From positions 124,001 through 188,000 of the forward strand of contig NZ_MKQD01000034.1 of NCBI RefSeq assembly GCF_001913705.1: a DNA stretch of 64,000 nt, read 5' to 3'. Source of the stretch: Thalassotalea sp. PP2-459 (lineage in GTDB: Bacteria; Pseudomonadota; Gammaproteobacteria; Enterobacterales; Alteromonadaceae). Of the stretch, positions 44,428 to 52,376 are shown in pieces. The notes below the pieces were generated by a model, which did no database searches, was not told where the DNA came from, and saw nothing but the letters and a program-made list of their open reading frames with translations. The position numbers and the translations under genes are program-made. Within the stretch, counting starts at the first letter, position 1. Every line of letters begins with the position of its first letter.

Positions 44428-46317
44428 ATGTGTGGTATTACGGGTTATTTAAAATTAGATAAGCAAGCACAAGTTGATGATGCATTACTCGCTAAAATGA
44501 ACCAAGCGCAGTTTCATCGTGGACCTGATGAAGGAGATCAATATGTTGACGAGTATGTTGGTCTAGCACACCGACGTTTATCGATTATTGATTTATCATC
44601 TGGCCAACAACCGATGAAGAGTAATTGTGGTGATTATGTTATTGTGTTTAATGGTGAAGTGTATAATTTCCTTGAAATAAGAGCACAACTCATCTCGCTT
44701 GGTTATACCTTTAATACGCATTCCGACACAGAAGTTATTTTAAATGCCTACATAGAGTGGGGGCCACAAAGCGTTGAACGACTTAACGGTATGTTTTCTT
44801 ATGTGATCTGGCAAAAATCGACAAATGCTTTTTTTATCACCCGTGATCGCCTTGGTATTAAACCGCTTTTCTATACGGTGATTGATCAAGTTTTTTATTT
44901 TGCATCAGAGCTGAAAAGTTTAAAACTCATCCCTAATCTTGATAAAACAGTTGATGTAAAAGCGCTAGAGCAATACTTTGCATTTGGCTACGTTGCTGAA
45001 CCAAGTACCATTTATCAATCTGTTCAAAAACTACAGCCTGGTCATACTATCTATTTTGAAACGCCGCAAAGCCCAATGAAGATTAATCAATATTGGGATG
45101 TGAGCTATGCCAAACAAACTGATCTATCTGAACAAGAATATATCGAACAAGCGGTGACGCAGTTAAAGAAATCTGTTGATAGTCATATGATGGCAGAAGT
45201 ACCTTTAGGTTCGTTTTTATCAGGTGGGGTTGACTCAAGCGCTGTGGTAGCAATGATGTCGCAAGTCAGCGAACAAAAAGTAAAAACTTGTTCAATCGGT
45301 TTTGATGTAAAAGATTATAATGAAACTGATTTTGCGCGTATGGTTGCTAAGCGCTACAACACCGATCATCAAGAAAATATCGTAAAAAGTGATGATTTTG
45401 ATCTGTTAGATATGTTGGCCGAGCTTTATGATGAACCCTACGCAGACAGCTCAGCAATGCCAACATATCGCGTATGTGAACTCGCTCGTAAAAAAGTCAC
45501 CGTTTGTATGTCAGGTGATGGTGCTGATGAACTTTTAGCGGGCTATCGTCGCTACGCATTAATGATGAATGAACAAAAAGTTCGCGATAAAATACCAGCG
45601 GCAGTGCGTAAGGCCATTTTTAAACCATTAGGGAAGTTATACCCTAAGCTTGATTGGGCTCCGCGCTTTCTTCGGGCGAAAACCACTTTTCAATCGCTTG
45701 CCATGGATATTGTAGAAGGTTATTTCCATGGTGTTTCGATTATGAATGATGAACAACGTAAGGCGTTGTTTTCTCCACAAGTTCACGAACAATTAGCGGG
45801 CTATCATGCACTTGAAGTATTTAGAGAACATGAAGCTAATTTTGATGGTGATGACCCACTCTCTTTAATCCAATACCTAGATATTAAAACCTATTTAGTA
45901 GGGGATATTTTAACCAAAGTAGACCGCGCGAGTATGGCGCATAGTCTAGAGGTACGGGTACCCTTTTTAGATCACGAATTTGTCGAGTGGTCGGCGAAAG
46001 TTCCACCACGGATGCGATTAAAAGCAGGGCAAGGGAAATACGTGTTGAAAAAAGCCATGGAAGATCACTTGCCGCACGATGTACTGTATCGCAGTAAAAT
46101 GGGGTTTAGAGTGCCTCTTACCGATTGGTTTAGAGGCCCGTTGAAGCAAAAACTAAGAGACGCATTATTAAGTGAAGAAATGCACGAATCAGGATTATTT
46201 AATATGGATACTATTCGTCAATGGATAGATGATCACCAGTCAGGCAGAAAAGAATACAGCGCTCCACTTTGGACCTTACTAATGTTTGCCTCTTTTTATC
46301 GTCAAGCAACGAGTTAA
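44428..46317 (+). CDS. XrtA/PEP-CTERM amidotransferase (asparagine synthase-like)
   Basis: The 629-residue two-domain enzyme has the class II glutaminase half starting MCGITGYL (Cys2 nucleophile after Met removal) and RGPDEGDQYV. The asparagine-synthase half has the PP-loop SFLSGGVDSSAVVA and SGDGADELLAGYRRYA. It uses glutamine nitrogen and ATP to amidate a carboxylate. In exosortase-A clusters this family (TIGR03108-like) is thought to amidate a sugar acid of the polysaccharide. The substrate is not evident. A good ribosome site (GAAAAGG then AAAC) lies upstream. Confidence 0.92.
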   Translation: MCGITGYLKLDKQAQVDDALLAKMNQAQFHRGPDEGDQYVDEYVGLAHRRLSIIDLSSGQQPMKSNCGDYVIVFNGEVYNFLEIRAQLISLGYTFNTHSDTEVILNAYIEWGPQSVERLNGMFSYVIWQKSTNAFFITRDRLGIKPLFYTVIDQVFYFASELKSLKLIPNLDKTVDVKALEQYFAFGYVAEPSTIYQSVQKLQPGHTIYFETPQSPMKINQYWDVSYAKQTDLSEQEYIEQAVTQLKKSVDSHMMAEVPLGSFLSGGVDSSAVVAMMSQVSEQKVKTCSIGFDVKDYNETDFARMVAKRYNTDHQENIVKSDDFDLLDMLAELYDEPYADSSAMPTYRVCELARKKVTVCMSGDGADELLAGYRRYALMMNEQKVRDKIPAAVRKAIFKPLGKLYPKLDWAPRFLRAKTTFQSLAMDIVEGYFHGVSIMNDEQRKALFSPQVHEQLAGYHALEVFREHEANFDGDDPLSLIQYLDIKTYLVGDILTKVDRASMAHSLEVRVPFLDHEFVEWSAKVPPRMRLKAGQGKYVLKKAMEDHLPHDVLYRSKMGFRVPLTDWFRGPLKQKLRDALLSEEMHESGLFNMDTIRQWIDDHQSGRKEYSAPLWTLLMFASFYRQATS

Positions 46318-46321
46318 TTGT

Positions 46322-47536
46322 ATGAAAGCATTACACGTATTAGACCACTCAATACCCTTACATAGCGGGTATACCTTTCGTACACGTTCGATCTTAAAAA
46401 AACAACACCAGTTAGGGATTGAAACTTGTCATGTCACTAGCCCCAAACATGGTAATAGCGTAAAAGAAATAGAAACGGTCGATGATCTAGTGTTTTATCG
46501 TAGTGCGCCACCAAGTGGCGTGTTGTCAAAATTACCTGTATTGAATCAGTTAGCATTTATCGAACCCATGGTTGAGCGCATATTAGAAGTAATAGCGATA
46601 GAGAAGCCCGATGTAATTCACGCTCATTCACCAGCCTTAAACGGTTTAGCAGCGCTAAAAGCCGGTAAAAAATCGGGCTTGCCTGTGGTTTATGAAATTC
46701 GTGCCTTTTGGGAAGATGCTGCCGTTGATCATGGTACGTGCAAAGAAGATGATTTACGTTACAAGTTAACCCGTGCAATGGAAACACACGTGGTAAAGCA
46801 TGCAGATGCGGTAACAACAATTTGCCAAGGGTTAAGAAAAGACTTAATCGGTAGAGGGTTTAACGAGGATAAGTTTACCGTTATTGCTAATGCGGTAAAT
46901 GTTGAGCAATTTGATGTGATTACCGAGAAAAATCAAGCATTAGAACAAGCGTTATCATTAACGAATAAAACGGTGCTAGGCTTTCTAGGTTCTTTTTACG
47001 CTTATGAAGGGTTAGATTTAGCCATCAATGCATTAGCGGAAGTGGTAAAACAACGACAAGATATACATTTACTGTTGGTTGGTGGTGGTCCACAAGAAGA
47101 CAACTTAAAGGCGCAAGTAGCAGAATTAGGACTAACTGATTATGTGACTTTTACTGGCCGAGTGCCACACAGTGAAGTTGGGCGTTATTACAGCTTAGTT
47201 GACCTGTTGGTATACCCGCGTAAATCGATGCGTTTAACTGAACTTGTAACTCCGTTAAAGCCATTAGAGGCAATGGCTCAAGGAAAGCTGTTGTTAGCGT
47301 CTGATGTCGGTGGTCACCATGAATTGATCACAGATCATAGCAATGGTTATTTGTTCAAAGCGGATAATGTCGATAACTTGGTTGAAAAAATACAACAAGT
47401 ATTAACAGAAAAAGCACAATGGCCAGAAGTGATTGCCGAAGGAAGGCGCTATGTAGAGCAAGTCAGGAACTGGCAGAATAGTGTTGAAAACTATATTGAC
47501 ATTTATCAAAAATTAACAGGGCAGTTAGTTAAGTGA
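46322..47536 (+). CDS. XrtA system GT4-type glycosyltransferase (TIGR04063-like)
   Basis: The GT-B enzyme is about 404 residues and starts MKALHVLDHSIPLHSGYTFR, characteristic of the TIGR04063 exosortase-A family. The ATG at 46322 was chosen because it gives the conserved N-terminus; the frame is open further up into the amidotransferase gene. The C-terminal half shows GFLGSFYAYEGLDLAI and TPLKPLEAMAQGKL with the donor-site Glu. It acts on the lipid-linked repeat unit in the cytoplasm. Its stop overlaps the next gene by GTGA. Confidence 0.9.
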   Translation: MKALHVLDHSIPLHSGYTFRTRSILKKQHQLGIETCHVTSPKHGNSVKEIETVDDLVFYRSAPPSGVLSKLPVLNQLAFIEPMVERILEVIAIEKPDVIHAHSPALNGLAALKAGKKSGLPVVYEIRAFWEDAAVDHGTCKEDDLRYKLTRAMETHVVKHADAVTTICQGLRKDLIGRGFNEDKFTVIANAVNVEQFDVITEKNQALEQALSLTNKTVLGFLGSFYAYEGLDLAINALAEVVKQRQDIHLLLVGGGPQEDNLKAQVAELGLTDYVTFTGRVPHSEVGRYYSLVDLLVYPRKSMRLTELVTPLKPLEAMAQGKLLLASDVGGHHELITDHSNGYLFKADNVDNLVEKIQQVLTEKAQWPEVIAEGRRYVEQVRNWQNSVENYIDIYQKLTGQLVK

Positions 47537-48618
47537 GTACATTAAAGCGCGTAGCGATTGTTGGGCCTTTACCGCCACCTGCTGGCGGGATGGCGAACCA
47601 AACAAGAAAGCTTGGTGAGTTTTTAACCGAAGAAGGGCTTGAGGTTGATATTATTCAAGTCAACCCTGCTTATTTTCCAGCGTTCATTGGCAAAGTACCT
47701 GTTATTCGCGCTGGTTTTCGGTTAATTCAGTATCTTGTTTCACTGAAACGACAACTTAAACACGTAGATGTCGTACATATAATGGCGAATTCTGGTTGGT
47801 CTTGGCATTTATTTGCCGCACCAGCAATTTGGGTTGCTCATCGCTTAAACAAACCAGTAGTGTTAAATTACCGTGGTGGATATGCGCAAACGTTTTTCGA
47901 AAAATCATGGTTTTGGGTCAAACCAAGTCTTCGTAAATGCCAAAAAATATTAGTTCCTTCTGCTTTTTTACAGCAAGTCTTTGAACAGTTTGAATTACAC
48001 GCTGACATTGTACCGAACGTATTGGATCAAACGAAGTTTTATCCAATGGAACAAAAGGTTGTTAATGAACAGCCGCATATTATTGTGACCCGGAACCTAG
48101 AAGACATTTACGATGTGGCTACGGCTATTAAGGGCTTTGCGCTTGTTCAAGAGTACTTTCCGCAAGCAAGATTATCTGTTGCGGGGACCGGGCCAGAACT
48201 TAACAATTTACAAGCGTTAGTGTTACAGCTAGGTATTGAAAGTCAGGTAACTTTTGTCGGAAGACTATCTCCAAATGAGATTGCAGATTTATATCGCGCA
48301 GCAGATGTGATGGTCAATACCAGTATTGTTGATAATTCGCCAAACTCGATTATTGAATCGTTAGCGTGTGGCACACCCGTTGTATCAACAAATGTAGGCG
48401 GTATACCAACCTTAGTAACAGATCAGCACGATGCAATTCTGGTAGGTATAGAAAATGAACAAGCCATTGCTGATGGTGTGATTAAGCTCTTGCAAGATGA
48501 CGCATTTCGCGTGACACTGATTAAAAATGGTCAAAACACGATCAGTAAATTTTACTGGGAAAATGTCTGGCGTAACTTACAACAGCATTATTTAAAGGCT
48601 ATTGCAGAAAAAGGATAA
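47533..48618 (+). CDS. GT4-type glycosyltransferase
   Basis: The 361-residue GT-B glycosyltransferase has the N-terminal acceptor motif VGPLPPPAGGMANQTRKLG and the donor domain with VAGTGPELNNLQAL and NTSIVDNSPNSIIESLACGTP. The reading starts at GTG overlapping the previous stop (GTGA), so it is translated by coupling. It is part of the same long operon and probably extends the repeat unit. I cannot assign a sugar. Confidence 0.9.
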   Translation: MSTLKRVAIVGPLPPPAGGMANQTRKLGEFLTEEGLEVDIIQVNPAYFPAFIGKVPVIRAGFRLIQYLVSLKRQLKHVDVVHIMANSGWSWHLFAAPAIWVAHRLNKPVVLNYRGGYAQTFFEKSWFWVKPSLRKCQKILVPSAFLQQVFEQFELHADIVPNVLDQTKFYPMEQKVVNEQPHIIVTRNLEDIYDVATAIKGFALVQEYFPQARLSVAGTGPELNNLQALVLQLGIESQVTFVGRLSPNEIADLYRAADVMVNTSIVDNSPNSIIESLACGTPVVSTNVGGIPTLVTDQHDAILVGIENEQAIADGVIKLLQDDAFRVTLIKNGQNTISKFYWENVWRNLQQHYLKAIAEKG

Positions 48619-48628
48619 GCGCCTCGTT

Positions 48629-49975
48629 ATGTATACTAAAATTGTTTCGTCATTGTTGTTTCCATTGCATGAAAAATTAAAAAAGCATGATACGGTGACG
48701 ATAAAAAACGCCTTAGAGAAATCGCAATGGCAGAGCAAAACAGAAATTTTAGCGCAACAGGAAAAGCGCTTACATAGCTTCCTAAAGACAGCTGTTGAGC
48801 AAGTGCCTTACTATCGTCAGTTGTTTACACGTTTGGGCCTTAGTGCGCAGGATATCAAGAGTAAAGCTGATTTAACAAAGCTACCTTTTTTAGATAAGCC
48901 TGTTATACGTGAGCATTTCGAACAATTAAAGGCTGATAGTGCTGGCCCTGTCAGCCCCTTCACTACGGGTGGTTCTAGCGGTACACCGTTAACGTTTTTG
49001 CTGAGTAATGAACGCGTAAGTCATGATGTCGCTGAAAAGTGGCGTGCAACTCGTTGGTGGGGAGTCGATATAGGTGATAAAGAAATTGTTGCATGGGGCT
49101 CGCCAATTGAATTGGGCGCTCAAGATAAAGTTAGATTGTTTCGCGACAAATTATTCCGTTCCACCTTAGTACCAGCTTTTGATATGAATGACACTAAGCT
49201 GTTGAATTTTATTGACACGATAAAAGCTGAAAAACCCAAAATGCTATTTGGTTACCCGTCGGTGTTTAGTTTGATCGCAAAAACAGCGCAAAAACATAAT
49301 ATACGGGTAGACAACCTTGGCATAGAAGTGGTGTTTGTGACATCTGAACGTTTATATCCCTATCAAAGGGAAACCATTGAAACAACGTTTGGTGCGCCTG
49401 TAGCCAACGGTTATGGTGGTAGAGATGCGGGGTTTATTGCGCATCAATGCCCTGACGGTAAAATGCATTTAAGTGCTGAAGATATTGTGGTTGAAATCAT
49501 CGATCGTGAGGGTAACCCAGTACCTGATGGTGAAAAGGGGGAAATAGTGGTAACCCATATGGCGACATCTGACTTCCCTTTTATTCGTTATCGTACAGGC
49601 GATGTGGCAGCCATTGACCCTGAGCCATGTACATGTGGACGTGGGCTACCATGTTTGATGGATATCGAAGGAAGAACCACTGATTTCATCGTCGCTTACG
49701 ATGGCACCATTATGCACGGACTTGCATTAATTTATGTGTTGAGAGAGCTTGAAGGCGTTGGTGAATTTAAAATAATTCAAGAAACTAAAACATTAACGAA
49801 AGTACAAATAGTGACAGACACCGGCGATTTAAGCGAAGAGTTATCGTCTAAAATCATAACCGACTTTAAAAAGCGCTTAGGTGAGCAAGTCACCATTGAA
49901 ATAGAATTAGTAACGAAAATTGATGCTGAAAAGTCAGGTAAATTTCGTTACGTTATCAGTAAAGTAGAGGCATAA
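48629..49975 (+). CDS. PaaK/CapK-like adenylate-forming ligase
   Basis: The protein of about 448 residues belongs to the phenylacetate-CoA ligase-like group often found in polysaccharide clusters (CapK-type). The ATP-binding loop is TTGGSSGTPLTF, followed by YGGRDAGFIAHQC and the A8-like FIRYRTGDVAAIDP and RTTDFIV. It should activate a carboxylic acid as an adenylate, perhaps for acylating an amino sugar or for moving an acid to a FemAB or ATP-grasp partner. The substrate is unknown. The ATG at 48629 is preferred over an in-frame TTG at 48602; AAAGGA lies at about 48609-48615. A small gene follows at once. Confidence 0.86.
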   Translation: MYTKIVSSLLFPLHEKLKKHDTVTIKNALEKSQWQSKTEILAQQEKRLHSFLKTAVEQVPYYRQLFTRLGLSAQDIKSKADLTKLPFLDKPVIREHFEQLKADSAGPVSPFTTGGSSGTPLTFLLSNERVSHDVAEKWRATRWWGVDIGDKEIVAWGSPIELGAQDKVRLFRDKLFRSTLVPAFDMNDTKLLNFIDTIKAEKPKMLFGYPSVFSLIAKTAQKHNIRVDNLGIEVVFVTSERLYPYQRETIETTFGAPVANGYGGRDAGFIAHQCPDGKMHLSAEDIVVEIIDREGNPVPDGEKGEIVVTHMATSDFPFIRYRTGDVAAIDPEPCTCGRGLPCLMDIEGRTTDFIVAYDGTIMHGLALIYVLRELEGVGEFKIIQETKTLTKVQIVTDTGDLSEELSSKIITDFKKRLGEQVTIEIELVTKIDAEKSGKFRYVISKVEA

Positions 49976-49976
49976 C

Positions 49977-50099
49977 GTGGAAAGCTTTCTATGGGCGTGT
50001 AACCTTGCTGCTGTTGTTTACCTTTGCTTTTGGGCAATAAAAGAAGATAACAAAACGACAGAGACTGACGAAGAAGACAAGAAGGATACTCGTCGATGA
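49977..50099 (+). CDS. 40-residue single-helix membrane protein of the XrtA cluster
   Basis: A GTG start with GAGG about eight bases before it opens a 40-codon frame. The product is MESFLWACNLAAVVYLCFW in its first half, a single hydrophobic helix, then a very acidic and basic tail (KEDNKTTETDEEDKKDTRR). Its stop TGA overlaps the ATG of the O-glycosylation ligase gene by ATGA, and it starts one base after the previous stop. A ribosome site, tight packing on both sides and the membrane-helix composition make it a likely real gene. Function is unknown; a small partner of the ligase is possible from position. Confidence 0.72.
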   Translation: MESFLWACNLAAVVYLCFWAIKEDNKTTETDEEDKKDTRR

Positions 50100-51415
50100 G
50101 AGATCTATTAATGGTTTGCGTAATGCTTGCCATTTTCATTGCTGTGTTACGTAAGCCTTTTATCGGAGCTGCCATGTGGCTTTGGGTCGCCATGTTTTTC
50201 CCTAAAGGTTGGGTATATGGTTTTGCTGGTTCATTCAGATATAATTTGATCGTCGTTATTTTGGCATTTGTCTCTTATATTGTTAGCAAAGAGAAAAAGG
50301 GTAAACTGCCGTCCGACGGTTTAACTATTCTAGTATTCATGTTCCTACTTTGGACACTCATCACCAGTATATTTACTATTTCCATATCGGCTGTTGTTTG
50401 GACTGAATGGGTTGAGTTTCTAAAAATAACCTTATTGTTTTATTTTTGTATTTTAGTGATTAAAAAAGAGCTCCATATCAACGTTATGATATGGGCACTG
50501 ATGCTCTCAATTGGCTTTTATGGAGCGCTTGAGGGCCTTAAATATATTTCTTCAGGTGGTGGGCACCGAATACATGGCTTTATTGGTCATGTGTTAGGTG
50601 ATCGAAATGAATTGGCTTTAGCATTTAATATGTTGCTGCCATTAATGTTTTATTTAGTGAAAATAAGTAAATCCAAGCTTTTTAAGTTTGGTATTAATTG
50701 CGTAATAGTACTTTGTGTCGTTGCTATTATTGGAACGCATTCACGAGGCGGCCTTTTGGCTTTAATAGTGGTTGGCGGGTATTTTTGGTGGCAAAGTAAT
50801 CGTAAAGTTCTCTATGCTTTATTGTTGACTGTATCGCTTGGTTTAGGCAGTAAATATATACCAGACGATTGGATGAATCGTATGAATACGATTGAAACGG
50901 CAACAGAAGATAATTCATTTTTAGGCCGGGTTTTAGCTTGGAAAACAGCGGTGCTTATTGCCAATGATAATTTTATCACGGGTGGCGGCTTTAAATCTGG
51001 ACAATATTCAATAGTGTGGGATGGTTATGAAGGTTATGCTTATTTCAATAACATTGTTGATACGTCTCATTTGTCACATGTGCGGTTTAAAGCTGCACAT
51101 AGTATTTATTTTCAGGTATTAGGTGATCATGGCTATATTGGCTTTTTTATCTTTATGTTGTTGATTTTTGTTGCCTATAGGAAAGCATCGAAAATTGTAC
51201 AACACTTAAAGAAAACAAAAGATAATGAAGATATGCAGTTATTGTGTCGCATGATCAAAGTATCACTTATTGCTTATTGTGCCGGTGGAGCTGCCGTGAG
51301 TTTGGCATATTTTGATATGCTCTACGCCATACTTGCGATATTGTTTGCTATAGAACATAGAATTATTAAAAAAGAAAAAAAGAGAACATTCACACTCGAT
51401 GGACGGAGGGTTTAA
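50096..51415 (+). CDS. Exosortase-A-associated O-glycosylation ligase (Wzy/WaaL-like)
   Basis: The 439-residue protein has about ten hydrophobic helices and the Wzy_C region. MRDLLMVCVMLAIFIAVLRK and FPKGWVYGFAGSFRYN at the start fit the TIGR03097 family of exosortase-A clusters. A large periplasmic loop (about residues 260-335) has NRMNTIETATEDNSFLGR and AHSIYFQVLGDHGYIG, the latter with the conserved His of O-antigen ligases. It would polymerise the repeat unit or transfer the glycan to proteins in the periplasm. Its start overlaps the 40-residue gene by four bases. Polymerase versus ligase cannot be decided from sequence. Confidence 0.9.
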   Translation: MRDLLMVCVMLAIFIAVLRKPFIGAAMWLWVAMFFPKGWVYGFAGSFRYNLIVVILAFVSYIVSKEKKGKLPSDGLTILVFMFLLWTLITSIFTISISAVVWTEWVEFLKITLLFYFCILVIKKELHINVMIWALMLSIGFYGALEGLKYISSGGGHRIHGFIGHVLGDRNELALAFNMLLPLMFYLVKISKSKLFKFGINCVIVLCVVAIIGTHSRGGLLALIVVGGYFWWQSNRKVLYALLLTVSLGLGSKYIPDDWMNRMNTIETATEDNSFLGRVLAWKTAVLIANDNFITGGGFKSGQYSIVWDGYEGYAYFNNIVDTSHLSHVRFKAAHSIYFQVLGDHGYIGFFIFMLLIFVAYRKASKIVQHLKKTKDNEDMQLLCRMIKVSLIAYCAGGAAVSLAYFDMLYAILAILFAIEHRIIKKEKKRTFTLDGRRV

Positions 51416-52369
51416 GTGTTGAATTGGCTGCTAAAAACAATAATAAAACATTACAGCAAAGGACGTCACGGTAATAAATTAAATATTTTGACTTATCACC
51501 GTGTTGATGAATTTGAAGATCCGCTTAATCCAACGGTATTATCCGTCAAAGATTTCCACAATCAATTAAAGTGGTTAAAAAAACATTTCGTTGTGTTGTC
51601 TATCGACGAAGCACTTAGCTTAATGGAAGTGGGTAAATTGCCATTTGGTGCTGTGTGTTTAACCATAGATGATGGTTACAATGATAGTTATCACCATATT
51701 TTCAGGCTACTAAAAGAAGAAGGGCTCGTTGCTAACTTCTTTATTGCCACGGGCGGTATAGAAAGTGGAGCGTTGTGGGATGAATTCATTCGTCATGCCT
51801 TTGCCAAAGCACCAGTGTCACTGACTGAACTCAGTCTAAATAATCAAATATTTGATATTTCTACGTTTAATCAACGATTGAAAAGTAGAGATGTCATTAT
51901 TGAAAAAATTAAGTATATGACCTTGCAAGAACGTGATGTGATGATTGACGCACTATATAAGCAAACGGGTGCAACTAAGCCACAACATAGCTTTTTGTCT
52001 AAAGAGCAAATTAAAGAAATGCACGACAATGGCATGATTATCGGCGGACATACCCATAATCACCCAATATTAGCGGTGGAAAATAACGAGGTTGTCGATC
52101 AACAAATAATGCAATGTCATGGTATTTTAGAAAGTATTATTGGGGAGAAAGTGAAATATTTTGCTTTCCCCAACGGCAAACTTGGTATTGATTTTCGTGA
52201 AGAGCATAGTCACTTATTAAAAAATATAGGCATTAAAGCTGCACTTTCCACTGATTGGGGAACATTAGAAAACCTGACGGAAGACCGATATAGAATTAAA
52301 CGGTTTACCCCATGGGATGATACCAAGTGGCGGTTCTGTATTCGATTAGCATTTAACTATAGGAATTAA
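51416..52369 (+). CDS. Second polysaccharide deacetylase (NodB fold)
   Basis: The 317-residue NodB-fold protein has CLTIDDGYNDSY (catalytic Asp and metal Asp), IGGHTHNHPIL (metal-binding His pair) and YFAFPNGKLG. It differs from the TIGR03006-type deacetylase of this cluster and is nearer to general polysaccharide deacetylases. It starts with GTG immediately after the previous stop. An N-terminal hydrophobic segment is not clear, so it may act in the cytoplasm on lipid-linked precursors. The heparinase-like gene follows 7 bases later. Confidence 0.88.
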   Translation: MLNWLLKTIIKHYSKGRHGNKLNILTYHRVDEFEDPLNPTVLSVKDFHNQLKWLKKHFVVLSIDEALSLMEVGKLPFGAVCLTIDDGYNDSYHHIFRLLKEEGLVANFFIATGGIESGALWDEFIRHAFAKAPVSLTELSLNNQIFDISTFNQRLKSRDVIIEKIKYMTLQERDVMIDALYKQTGATKPQHSFLSKEQIKEMHDNGMIIGGHTHNHPILAVENNEVVDQQIMQCHGILESIIGEKVKYFAFPNGKLGIDFREEHSHLLKNIGIKAALSTDWGTLENLTEDRYRIKRFTPWDDTKWRFCIRLAFNYRN

Positions 52370-52376
52370 TCCTATT

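Noticed and set aside
46286-46321. N-terminal extension of the TIGR04063-like transferase
   Set aside because: It overlaps the amidotransferase gene, and the family begins at the MKALHVLDHS sequence.
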